NCBI RefSeq assembly: GCF_016861655.1
Contig: NZ_BOLN01000001.1
Coordinates: 248,001-312,000 of the forward strand
Direction of reading: 5' to 3'
Length of the DNA stretch: 64,000 bases
From: Levilactobacillus lanxiensis
Lineage (GTDB): Bacteria; Bacillota; Bacilli; Lactobacillales; Lactobacillaceae
The position numbers and the translations under genes were made by a program. Below are positions 17,119-24,485 of this stretch, in pieces (the stretch's first letter is position 1; every line of letters begins with the position of its first letter). The notes beneath the pieces are model-generated. The model was not told the origin of the DNA, ran no database searches, and worked only from the letters and a program-made list of their open reading frames with translations.

Positions 17119-18069
17119 CTATTTATCTAAGCCCTTAGCCTTTTTATCGTATTGCCGAATAATATCAAAGTTACTGTCCTTAGAATCGGCGTAGCCTTGG
17201 TGTGAGTACACGCTGAAAATAATGTCATGGCCTTGCTTGGTCTTGGCAATTTCCTTAAAGGCAGTCGCAATCTTCTTTTGCCACTTCTCGCTCATGTCGC
17301 CACGCGCCGTGATCGTATCGTTTGGAATCTTACCCGTGGTGTAGATTGGGACAACCTTACTCATGATGTCCTTCTCATCCTTCATCACAATGTTGCGGGC
17401 ACCTTGGAAGACAAAGGCGGCATCGGTGTTTTTGTTGTAAACAGACAGTACCCCTTGGTCATGACCCTTAACGGTGACGGTCTGAATGCCATCCTTGTTG
17501 ATGTTGACCCCGTGGTCCAGCATTTCAACGGCAGGATAGATCCAGCCGGCAGTTGACGTCGTATCTTGAACGGCAATCTTCTTGCCCTTCAAATCCTTGA
17601 TGGACTTGATGCCACTATCCTTACGAACCAAGATTTGTGACCGGTAGAAGTTCACCAGTTCCTTAGTGGCCTTGTCATTAGGCTCACTGACGCCGTAACG
17701 TTGTGCTTGCAGTAGAACCTTATCGCCATATTGCTTGTGCGCTAAGACGTAAGCATCAGGCGGCAAGAAACCAATATCAACCTTCTTAGAACCCATGGCT
17801 TCAACGATCGTGTTGTAGTCGGTTGAAACGCTCACCGTGACAGGAATCCCCAGTTGCTTCTTTAATAACCCTTCCAGTGGCTTGGCCTTAGCTTCGATGG
17901 TCCCCGCATTAGATGACGGCACAAATTCAACCGTTAACTTCTTTGGCGCGTAAGCTTCTGACTTGGAACCTGCGCTACTGGATGCCTTCCCACAAGCGGC
18001 TAATGTCGCTGGCAAAATCAATAGCGTTGCCATAATTAAGAGCAATTTCCCCTTACTCTTCAAATGCAT
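17119..18069 (-). CDS. phnD: Phosphonate-type ABC transporter binding lipoprotein PhnD
   Basis: 316-residue lipoprotein. Lipobox LAAC ends the signal peptide, with Cys at about residue 25, followed by a Ser-rich linker. The body is the PhnD/SsuA fold: LTVEFVPSSNAGTIEAKAKPLEGLLKKQLG, then MGSKKVDIGFLPPDAYVLAHK, and DTTSTAGWIYPA, where the Ser/Thr run usually holds the phosphonate group. The ATG at 18069 is preferred over the GTG nine bases upstream because GAGGA is then 9 bases away. First gene of the operon, with its own promoter. Confidence 0.88.
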   Translation of the reverse strand: MHLKSKGKLLLIMATLLILPATLAACGKASSSAGSKSEAYAPKKLTVEFVPSSNAGTIEAKAKPLEGLLKKQLGIPVTVSVSTDYNTIVEAMGSKKVDIGFLPPDAYVLAHKQYGDKVLLQAQRYGVSEPNDKATKELVNFYRSQILVRKDSGIKSIKDLKGKKIAVQDTTSTAGWIYPAVEMLDHGVNINKDGIQTVTVKGHDQGVLSVYNKNTDAAFVFQGARNIVMKDEKDIMSKVVPIYTTGKIPNDTITARGDMSEKWQKKIATAFKEIAKTKQGHDIIFSVYSHQGYADSKDSNFDIIRQYDKKAKGLDK

Positions 18070-18114
18070 CGCATTCACTCCTCAAATATGTATTGTTTTT
18101 CTTTAGCAAGTTCC

Positions 18115-18142
18115 AGTGTAGCATAAAACACGAACGAATCAA
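18115..18142 (-). promoter_or_regulatory. Promoter of the phn operon
   Basis: On the minus strand TTGATT (18137-18142) and TACACT (18115-18120) are 16 bases apart, about 45 bases before the phnD start. No Pho-box-like repeat was seen around it. Confidence 0.55.
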
Positions 18143-18485
18143 TGATTATGTTATTTATAGTTCGTTATTAGTTATTTTATATTCAGCTATTTCCGATTAA
18201 TAGTCGGAATATTCTGCAACCAATGAACATTAAGTCGCCTTTCCCCGAACTCATTTCGACATTTCGTCAAAAAAGACCGGATTTAGAAACAATCCACTCG
18301 CAAAATAAATTTGAAAACTTTTTGATGGCCGCTTTTTCTGAATATGTATTCACACCTTTTTCCAGCAATCGAGACTAACGGCGTCGATCCAGTCTTTTCG
18401 TTCATAATATAACCTATCACAAAATAGTGCCACTGAAATTGTAATATTACAAATCGTCAAATTCGCCCGCAAGCCTTGATTTCTC
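18143..18485. other. AT-rich intergenic region, no gene seen
   Basis: Long A/T-rich stretch between the phn promoter and the candidate small RNA. No frame with a ribosome site was seen. Curvature or upstream promoter elements are possible but not shown. Confidence 0.5.
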
Positions 18486-18494
18486 TGTTATAGT
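18486..18494 (+). promoter_or_regulatory. Extended -10 promoter of the candidate small RNA
   Basis: TG-t-TATAGT (18486-18494) is an extended -10 element on the plus strand, pointing at the terminator at 18606-18663. No clear -35 box. Confidence 0.5.
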
Positions 18495-18500
18495 AAATAT

Positions 18501-18663
18501 GTCGTAAACAATTGCTTAACAAACTAACGACAAACTAAAGCTTTTTTGGTAACAGCGATTAAGGTACCCGGAAAATGCCTTAACTCTGTCTGTCCCCAAT
18601 TGAATAATTAACCTTATTGAATCAGACTAAATCCCAGTTCGATTCAATGAGGTTAATTTTTTT
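18501..18663 (+). ncRNA. Candidate small RNA of about 160 nt
   Basis: An extended -10 promoter is followed by about 160 bases without a usable reading frame, and then by a very strong terminator. Inside, TTAAGG (near 18560) and CCTTAA (near 18578) can form a first hairpin. The terminator cannot belong to a plus-strand protein gene because none lies upstream; both flanking genes are on the minus strand. Either a free regulatory RNA or a relic is possible. Confidence 0.45.
18606..18663 (+). terminator. Strong intrinsic terminator, plus strand
   Basis: 18-bp stem, 18606-18623 with 18641-18658 (one G-U pair), followed by seven or more T. Confidence 0.85.
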
Positions 18664-18667
18664 GCAT

Positions 18668-18702
18668 TAAAAAGGACGATCCTGACTGGATCGCCCTTTT
18701 TC
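18668..18702. terminator. Bidirectional terminator after the membrane protein gene
   Basis: AAAAAGGACGATCC (18669-18682) pairs with GGATCGCCCTTTTT (18688-18701), one mismatch, loop TGACT. Ends the minus-strand gene that follows at 18713. Confidence 0.8.
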
Positions 18703-18712
18703 GTTTACTTGC

Positions 18713-19378
18713 TTACATAACCCACCAGCGGTCCTCCACTGGCCAATGCACAAATCCTAGCTGATAAACCTTGATTGCCAAACTGTTTTGATCAGACACA
18801 GGGTAGCCCATCATCCCCAACAGGCCCGGTTCCGCTACTGCCGGATGTTCGGGTGCATAATCCAGGTAGTGATCAGCGCGCAACGAACTGTGGTCAGCAC
18901 TGTACGTCCCGACGATCGCCGGATACGGCGAGTGGTACCCCGCCACGAATAGCCGCGCACTGGCCTGCGGTGACAAAAGGCACAGACACGTTAGGACAAG
19001 CACGATACCGCCGACCCATTTCGTCGACCGCCCGAAGGCCAATTTCAGCTTAGCGGTTGCCAACACCCAGCCCGTCAACAGCGTGAGTCCAGGGAGAACG
19101 ACCGCCGCGTAGCCACTCACCCATTGACTGGAAAGAACCGTCAGGGGTAATAGGGTTGCCGTGATCAGTCTGTACCCGCCCGAGAAAAAGGCGAATGATC
19201 CCAGAATCAGGACCCAGGGGGCTAAAAGCAACAAGACCTCGCCAGCCAAAATCACGATTGCCCAGCCTGACTCACAATTGTTTCCGTTAACGGCGACCCA
19301 GCCCACGGTTCGTAGCCACCACAGACCGTAAAATCCAAGCATGATGGTGCCCCGTTGCCACAATATTTTTTGTCTCAT
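18713..19378 (-). CDS. Membrane protein of unknown function
   Basis: 221 residues with about five hydrophobic segments in the first 150 residues, then a hydrophilic tail rich in Tyr, His and Pro (residues about 150-221). No motif or family was recognised. It lies 22 bases downstream of the marR-like gene on the same strand and ends at a terminator, so it is likely co-transcribed with the regulator. Confidence 0.6.
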   Translation of the reverse strand: MRQKILWQRGTIMLGFYGLWWLRTVGWVAVNGNNCESGWAIVILAGEVLLLLAPWVLILGSFAFFSGGYRLITATLLPLTVLSSQWVSGYAAVVLPGLTLLTGWVLATAKLKLAFGRSTKWVGGIVLVLTCLCLLSPQASARLFVAGYHSPYPAIVGTYSADHSSLRADHYLDYAPEHPAVAEPGLLGMMGYPVSDQNSLAIKVYQLGFVHWPVEDRWWVM

Positions 19379-19400
19379 GATCGACTCATCTCATCTACAT

Positions 19401-19844
19401 TTATTCGCGATACTCGCCGGGACCCGTCAAAGTCGTTGCCAGTTGCTGCAAGACCTGCAGTAGCGCAACCTTGTCGGCGTTTGAATAGTCCTGTAGTTTA
19501 TCGCGTAAAGCGGCTTCTCTGGCAATTTTGATTTGTAACAGCGCCCGTTGACCTTGGGGGCTCAGCGTGACTTGCCGAATCCGCTGGTCACGCCGCTCGA
19601 CCTCCACGAGCCATCCCGCTGTGACTAGCTTATCGACCTGGCGACTGATGGACGAGTGATTCCGTCCAATCTGGTTGGCCAGCTCGCCAATGCTGATTCC
19701 CGGTTGACGACCGACCCGCACAATAATCGGCAGGGCGGCCGGTTCCAGCGAGATGTTGGCCTGTTTTAGCAGGCGCCGGTCTTGCTGGGGCTGATTGAAA
19801 AACGTCACGATTTCAAAGAGTGCTTCAAAAATTTCATTATCCAT
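19401..19844 (-). CDS. MarR-family transcriptional regulator
   Basis: 147 residues with a winged helix: PGISIGELANQIGRNHSSISRQVDKLVTAGWLVEVERRDQRIRQVTLSPQG at about residues 48-100 covers the recognition helix and the wing with the Asp-Gln-Arg tip. The start is set at MDNEIF (19844), since the promoter -10 TATAAT lies only 6 bases before this ATG and earlier codons overlap the promoter. The message would then begin at or next to the ATG and be leaderless. It is divergent from an FMN reductase gene, with a dyad between, so it probably represses both. Confidence 0.85.
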   Translation of the reverse strand: MDNEIFEALFEIVTFFNQPQQDRRLLKQANISLEPAALPIIVRVGRQPGISIGELANQIGRNHSSISRQVDKLVTAGWLVEVERRDQRIRQVTLSPQGQRALLQIKIAREAALRDKLQDYSNADKVALLQVLQQLATTLTGPGEYRE

Positions 19845-19845
19845 G

Positions 19846-19889
19846 TTGCCATTATACCAGAACCATGCTAAGATGTGTGCATATTGCAC
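19846..19889. promoter_or_regulatory. Overlapping divergent promoters and MarR operator
   Basis: Plus strand: TTGCCA (19846-19851), 17 bases, TAAGAT (19869-19874) for the reductase. Minus strand: extended -10 TGGTATAAT (19851-19859) for marR. Perfect dyad GTGCA-TAT-TGCAC (19877-19889) sits at the start of the reductase transcript and upstream of the marR promoter, the place for autorepression and shared control. Confidence 0.7.
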
Positions 19890-19912
19890 CATTAACTTTA
19901 AGGAGGCCCATT

Positions 19913-20467
19913 ATGACGAAAAAAATTGGCTTAATCATTGGCTCCACCCGTCCCAGTCGGATCAGTCCCAGCATCGCGACTTGGCTCCAACAAAACGTGG
20001 CCCACGACGGCCTAACCATTGACCTCATTGACCTGGCAACCATCAATCTGCCCTTCCTGGATGAGGCCGCCATGCCTTCCGACAACCAGTACGAACTGGC
20101 GCACACCAAGCAATGGAGCGCGTTGATTCAAGGTTATGATGCCTTTATTCTGCTGTTCCCGCAATACAATTGGGGTTATCCGGCACCCCTGAAAAACGCC
20201 CTCGATACCCTCTACTGGGAATGGCGTGGCAAGCCAGTCAGCCTGGTTTCTTACGGCGGTCACGGTGGCTTTCAAGCGGCCCTAGGTATGCAACTGGTGG
20301 TCCGGGGATTGAAGATGCCCATCATGACCAACAACCTCCGCATCGATTTGAAAAAGGACGCCTTGGACGAAAACGGTCAGTTCAAAAATACGGACGACGC
20401 CTTAGCCCCCTACGCCTTCTCTGCCCAACAGTTAGGCGCAGAATTTGCGCACATCCTTGCCGACTAA
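19913..20467 (+). CDS. NADPH-dependent FMN reductase family protein
   Basis: 184-residue flavodoxin-fold protein. IGLIIGSTRPSRISPSIATWL binds the FMN phosphate, and LLFPQYNWGYPAPLKNALDTLYWEW is the family signature loop. It would reduce FMN, quinones, azo or nitro compounds with NAD(P)H. AAGGAGG lies 6 bases before the ATG. Divergent from a MarR regulator, which suggests induction by a redox-active or phenolic ligand. Confidence 0.88.
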   Translation: MTKKIGLIIGSTRPSRISPSIATWLQQNVAHDGLTIDLIDLATINLPFLDEAAMPSDNQYELAHTKQWSALIQGYDAFILLFPQYNWGYPAPLKNALDTLYWEWRGKPVSLVSYGGHGGFQAALGMQLVVRGLKMPIMTNNLRIDLKKDALDENGQFKNTDDALAPYAFSAQQLGAEFAHILAD

Positions 20468-20483
20468 TCTAATAATCATACGA

Positions 20484-20523
20484 AAGCAGCGAACTCGAGA
20501 AATTCCGGGTCCGCTGTTTTTTA
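20484..20523 (+). terminator. Intrinsic terminator after the FMN reductase
   Basis: CAGCGAACTCG pairs with CGGGTCCGCTG with two mismatches, followed by six T. It overlaps the stop of the convergent SDR gene. Confidence 0.75.
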
Positions 20524-21540
20524 GACTTTTCCAATTCGGTGCAAGCTGTCGACTGCTGCTAGAACGGCCGTCTGATTGTCACTCACGGGCGTCCACCCCA
20601 ATAGGTCACGCGCTCGTTGATTGCTGACCCGATGGCCCAATTTCAGGGTCAGCGCTGCCTCACGCACGGGCTGACTGACCGGTGCTAGTGCCTTTACTAG
20701 GCCGTTTGGCAGTAAATGTTTGGGCAACTTGGCCGCTAACTCGGGCCGCTCCCGGCGAATCAATGTGACCATCCCCTGCATTGAAATGGCCCCGTCCTCG
20801 ACTGCCAACACGCGGTAATTGGCTGCCGCCGGTGTGGTCAGTGCCCGCACATGAATGTCTGCCACGTCGCGGACGTCCACCACGTTAACTGTTAAATTTG
20901 GCGTTGGTTGTCCCGTCAGCAGGCGCTCAACCAGGCCAAAACTGCTGGTCACATGCTGGCCTAACGCTGGTCCCAACATGGCGCCGGCATTGACCGTCAC
21001 TAGTTCGAGCGCCGGATGAGCAGCGACAAAGTCCCAAGCCGTGTGCTCGGCAATCAGTTTCGATTTTTCGTAGGCAGACAGCCCGTGCTGGTTCTCAGCG
21101 GTCCAATCGGTCTCGGTAATCACGTGTTGCGGATCGAAACTGCTAAAGCCCACGGCCCCCAAGTTCGCCGTCATCACGACCCGTTGAACCCCCGCCGTCA
21201 ATGCTGCCTGTAAAATACGCTGTGTTCCCACCGTTGCGGCCGTTGTCACAGTCTCGGTAACCCGTTTATCGTTCACAAAAACCGGGGCGGCGACACTCAT
21301 CACGGCATCGATACCTTGCATGGCCTCGTCCCAGCCTGCATCCTGTGTCAAGTCAGCCACAACAAATTCCAAGCGTTCCACGTGTTCGGTGCCGGCCGCA
21401 AGCAACGTCTGCTGGACACCGGCGGCCTTCGTCAACGACCGGAGTGTGGCGCGCACCTGATAACCGGCCGCCAATAATTTTTGAATGATGTGTAAGGCCA
21501 GGAAGCCGTTGCCCCCGGTCACTAAAATTTGTTTGCGCAT
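20521..21540 (-). CDS. NAD-dependent epimerase/dehydratase (extended SDR, dihydroflavonol-reductase-like)
   Basis: 339 residues. Nucleotide motif ILVTGGNGFLALHIIQKLL is at residues 5-23, an Asp-containing segment is at VVADLTQDAGWDEAM, and the active-site motif is YEKSKLIAEHTAWDF (Tyr-x3-Lys, about residues 157-161). This is the anthocyanidin/dihydroflavonol reductase-like branch that reduces aldehydes and ketones. Its promoter has the stretched spacer of MerR-activated genes, and a MerR gene is divergent, so activation by that regulator is expected. Confidence 0.85.
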   Translation of the reverse strand: MRKQILVTGGNGFLALHIIQKLLAAGYQVRATLRSLTKAAGVQQTLLAAGTEHVERLEFVVADLTQDAGWDEAMQGIDAVMSVAAPVFVNDKRVTETVTTAATVGTQRILQAALTAGVQRVVMTANLGAVGFSSFDPQHVITETDWTAENQHGLSAYEKSKLIAEHTAWDFVAAHPALELVTVNAGAMLGPALGQHVTSSFGLVERLLTGQPTPNLTVNVVDVRDVADIHVRALTTPAAANYRVLAVEDGAISMQGMVTLIRRERPELAAKLPKHLLPNGLVKALAPVSQPVREAALTLKLGHRVSNQRARDLLGWTPVSDNQTAVLAAVDSLHRIGKV

Positions 21541-21580
21541 ACTTTTCTCCTCGCTTGTCAGTTCTACATGATTTACAATG

Positions 21581-21611
21581 AGTCTAAACCCTAGACCATA
21601 CTCTAGGGCAA
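21581..21611 (-). promoter_or_regulatory. MerR-type promoter with 19-bp spacer and perfect dyad
   Basis: On the minus strand TTGCCC (21606-21611) and TAGACT (21581-21586) are 19 bases apart, the long spacing that MerR activators correct by twisting DNA. CCCTAGA (21589-21595) and TCTAGGG (21602-21608) form a perfect dyad within that spacer, where MerR dimers bind. Confidence 0.85.
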
Positions 21612-21629
21612 CTGATTGGAGGAAAAAAG

Positions 21630-22076
21630 TTGACCTACACCATCAAAGAAGTGGCCGAAAAAACTGGGCTCTCCATTTACACCCTCAGATTCTACGACAA
21701 ACAGGGGCTCCTCCCCTTCGTGAGCCGCAATTCGTCTGGCTACCGCGCATTCACCACGGGCGACCTTCAGTTACTCAAAACCATTTGTTGTTTGAAAAAT
21801 ACGGATATGAAAATTAGTGACATTCGTCAATACATCACCTACGTCATGCAGGGACCCAGCTCCATTCCTGAACGCCGGACACTTTTGCAGGCACACCAAC
21901 AAGCAATTCTAGCCAAGCAAGCCGCCATTGAAAAGAACCTCCAGGAAATTGAATTCAAGCTCAATATCTACACCTCCCCAGAGGCAGAAACGCTGGTCAA
22001 TCAAGAACTAGCCGTCGCCCAAGCAGAAAAGATCGCCAATGATCTCTCAAATCCATTCCAAGTAAAAAACGCGTAG
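21630..22076 (+). CDS. MerR-family transcriptional regulator
   Basis: 148 residues starting with TTG; GGAGG sits 7 bases before it. TYTIKEVAEKTGLSIYTLRFYDKQGLLPFVSRNSSGYRAFT is the MerR helix-turn-helix and wing, and a helical segment around residues 75-130 forms the dimer coiled coil. No cysteine cluster for metal sensing is visible. It is divergent from the SDR oxidoreductase and very likely activates it through the 19-bp-spacer promoter; the pairing resembles aldehyde- or electrophile-responsive MerR systems. Confidence 0.88.
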   Translation: MTYTIKEVAEKTGLSIYTLRFYDKQGLLPFVSRNSSGYRAFTTGDLQLLKTICCLKNTDMKISDIRQYITYVMQGPSSIPERRTLLQAHQQAILAKQAAIEKNLQEIEFKLNIYTSPEAETLVNQELAVAQAEKIANDLSNPFQVKNA

Positions 22077-22095
22077 GAACGCCCTACGCGTTTTC
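22064..22095 (+). terminator. Terminator overlapping the merR stop codon
   Basis: AAAACGCGTAGG (22066-22077) pairs exactly with CCTACGCGTTTT (22083-22094). The TAG stop codon is inside the stem. Confidence 0.8.
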
Positions 22096-22174
22096 GTTTG
22101 GCATGAATTTTAGTTGCTTACCTCACACTTGGTCGTCAAACCACAACCACCCCGCCACCAGCACCGGTGAACTA

Positions 22175-22384
22175 ACGCCACATCAGCGGAGCCGGAGGAG
22201 GACAGACATGGCCCCACTGTGTCGGTGGTGTTAGACCGAGCATTCTCGGCCTTACACCACAGGACGAGCTTGGAGACTCGTGTACTTCGAGGCTCAAAGT
22301 CGAGCTGGAAGACCGCCCCACAGGCTTCCAGCGGTCCCCACAGTGGGGCCGTGTCTGTCAGCCGCAGGTGAAGCGAAAGAAACG
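22175..22384. repeat. Structured intergenic repeat R5 (type A)
   Basis: The outer stem is 21 base pairs with one G-U (22201-22221 with 22339-22359; core GGCCCCACTGTG). Inner hairpins: a GACCGAG/CTCGGCC-like one, a CTTGGAG/CTCAAAG one with one mismatch, and GGAAG/CTTCC. It touches the 3' end of glpQ. Confidence 0.8.
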
Positions 22385-23080
22385 TCAGTCCACCGTAAGC
22401 TCATCGCGAAGGGCGGTCATGGTGACGAAGTCGTCGGTGAAGATGCCCGCCACGCCCTTCCGAAACAGTGCCGCAGCCTCCTTTGGATCATCCACGGTCC
22501 AAATCCGTTCATCCCCGGGCACGTCGTCTTGGTAATGGCTCAAGTGTAACCCGGCCAAATGCTCGTTCGCCACGAAGGCCCCGGCATTCACGACCGGCTT
22601 GCCCGTCAACCAACAGTAAGCTTCGTTGGGGGCCAATTTCTGACAAGCCTTCAACGTGGGCAAATGAAACGAGGAATAAATCACGGGGTGCTTTAACGGC
22701 GTCGCATGGACCATCCCCATCACGATTTTTTCAATGTTGGGGTACTGAATCTTGTCGGTCTTAAACTCCAGGTTCAACTGAACATCGTGGGTCCCGACCA
22801 GCGTTAAAAATTCCGCCAACGTGGGAATCGGTTCATTTTCAGCTAAATGGAACTGGCGGAGCTCCGCTAACGTGTAGTCGTGGATGTACCCGGTCCCATC
22901 GCTGGTCCGGTCGAGGCGTTCGTCGTGCATGATCACGGGTACTTGATCCTTGGTCAGATGCACATCGAATTCCAATCCCTCAATACCATGGTCCAGTCCG
23001 TAGGCGAATCCCGCCAAACTGTTTTCTGGAAACTTGGCCGGGTAGCCCCGGTGCCCAAATACTAACGTTTTAACTGTCAT
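22385..23080 (-). CDS. glpQ: Glycerophosphodiester phosphodiesterase
   Basis: 231 residues. FGHRGYPAKFPENSLAGFAYGL holds the catalytic His and the Glu-Asn pair, and LEFDVHLTKDQVPVIMHDERLDRTSDGTG holds the second His and metal ligands; this is the GDPD hallmark. No signal peptide, so it acts inside and cleaves imported glycerophosphodiesters to glycerol-3-phosphate and an alcohol. The ATG at 23080 is chosen because GGGAGC lies 6 bases upstream; earlier codons run into ugpB. Last gene of a ugpCAEB-glpQ operon behind a Pho box. Confidence 0.9.
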   Translation of the reverse strand: MTVKTLVFGHRGYPAKFPENSLAGFAYGLDHGIEGLEFDVHLTKDQVPVIMHDERLDRTSDGTGYIHDYTLAELRQFHLAENEPIPTLAEFLTLVGTHDVQLNLEFKTDKIQYPNIEKIVMGMVHATPLKHPVIYSSFHLPTLKACQKLAPNEAYCWLTGKPVVNAGAFVANEHLAGLHLSHYQDDVPGDERIWTVDDPKEAAALFRKGVAGIFTDDFVTMTALRDELTVD

Positions 23081-23117
23081 TTTACCGCTCCCTATTGCCG
23101 TTTTATTTTCGCTTATC

Positions 23118-24485
23118 TCAGTAGCCGTTCGCGCGGTTATTACCTTGAATGTACGCATTCATCGACTTCTGAGCTGTGGCCAGTGATTTCTGAATATCAC
23201 TCCCATTATAAATCTGTTCCATCGCCGTTTGGGTTAAGTTTCGTTCTTGAATCAGCCCCTGCAAGAAAATCCCAGAATTGGTGGCATTAGGCGTGGCGGC
23301 CCGTAATTGCTCGCCAGGAACCTTCGTCGCTGGCAACTTCTTGTACAGATTCTGCAGAACGGCTTCCTTCTGTGAGTCTTTGTTCAAAGCCAGGTAACCG
23401 GTCGCAACCTGCCACTGGGCTTGGCTCTTCGCCGTCATCAGGTACTTGATGAACTCCCAGGCGCCCCGTTGCACGTCGCTAGGCTTGTCGTTTGAAATCC
23501 AGAGTGACGCGCCCCCAATGGCGACCCCGTTACTCTTCTGACCATCCGGATGTGGGTAGTAGGTAATGCCCAGCTGATCCTGGTTGCCGGTGGTCAATTG
23601 CCCGATTGAAGCGGAACTTTGCATGAACATGCCCAAACGACCGGACAGGAAGCTGGCCGTTTCGTTGTTCTGCGCGTTGGCACCCGCGCCGTAGTTCACA
23701 AAGTCACCGGCCTTCAGGTTATCTTGAATCCATTTCATGGTCTTGACGGTGGCAGCGTTCGTGAAGTTAACGGCCGTTGGTGTCCCCGCGTGACCATCCT
23801 CCTGGTTGGCCAAAGAGACGCCGGCATTAGCCATGAACTGTTCAAATAGCCAGCCGTAAATTTCAACCGTCATGCCTTGAACCTTCTTGTGAGACCGGTC
23901 CGTCAATTGCTTAGCCACCCGCGTAATGTCACTGTATGACGGATTAACTGGCGGTGGCGTGATCTTATATTTCTTAAGCAACGTCGCGTTATAGTACAGC
24001 ACCGGTTGTGAGGTGTTGAACGGCATGGAAAGTTGGGTCCCTTTGTTGGCGTAAAATGCCCGCGCCCCGGCGGCAATCTGGTTCACGTCGTAATGGTCTT
24101 CGTCAATGAACTTCTGGACGGGCGTGGTGTAGCCCGTGTGGTGAATCTGACTGGTCGAGATGTCCATTGACTGAAAGACTGCTGGAGAGGCATCGGTGCC
24201 ATGCGTGTTGATAATCTTCTGCACGGCCTCGTTGTAGTTTCCTTCAAACTCCGACACCACCTCGTACTTGCTCTGCGACTGGTTGAAATCCTTCACAAAG
24301 GTGTTCAGCTGTTGTTGGGCGGGCCCGGTCATTTCGTTCCAGAAGACCACCTTGGTGCGTTTAGCGCCCTGTGCCTGCGCGGCAGGTTTACTCATGACCG
24401 ACCACCCAGCAAAGGCGGCAATCACGGCGACCAAGATAGCTCCCAGAATCAACAAACGTTGATGTGATCCATTTTTGGTTGTCAT
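23118..24485 (-). CDS. ugpB: Glycerol-3-phosphate-type ABC transporter binding protein
   Basis: 455 residues, extracellular solute-binding protein family 1. The N-terminus (RLLILGAILVAVIAAFAGWSV) is a hydrophobic signal or anchor without a lipobox Cys, unusual for a Gram-positive binding protein, so it may stay anchored by the helix. Motifs: VVFWNEMTGPAQQQLNTFVKDFN, FNTSQPVLYYN and AIGGASLWIS, as in UgpB. Binds glycerol-3-phosphate or glycerophosphodiesters, consistent with the glpQ neighbour. Confidence 0.85.
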   Translation of the reverse strand: MTTKNGSHQRLLILGAILVAVIAAFAGWSVMSKPAAQAQGAKRTKVVFWNEMTGPAQQQLNTFVKDFNQSQSKYEVVSEFEGNYNEAVQKIINTHGTDASPAVFQSMDISTSQIHHTGYTTPVQKFIDEDHYDVNQIAAGARAFYANKGTQLSMPFNTSQPVLYYNATLLKKYKITPPPVNPSYSDITRVAKQLTDRSHKKVQGMTVEIYGWLFEQFMANAGVSLANQEDGHAGTPTAVNFTNAATVKTMKWIQDNLKAGDFVNYGAGANAQNNETASFLSGRLGMFMQSSASIGQLTTGNQDQLGITYYPHPDGQKSNGVAIGGASLWISNDKPSDVQRGAWEFIKYLMTAKSQAQWQVATGYLALNKDSQKEAVLQNLYKKLPATKVPGEQLRAATPNATNSGIFLQGLIQERNLTQTAMEQIYNGSDIQKSLATAQKSMNAYIQGNNRANGY

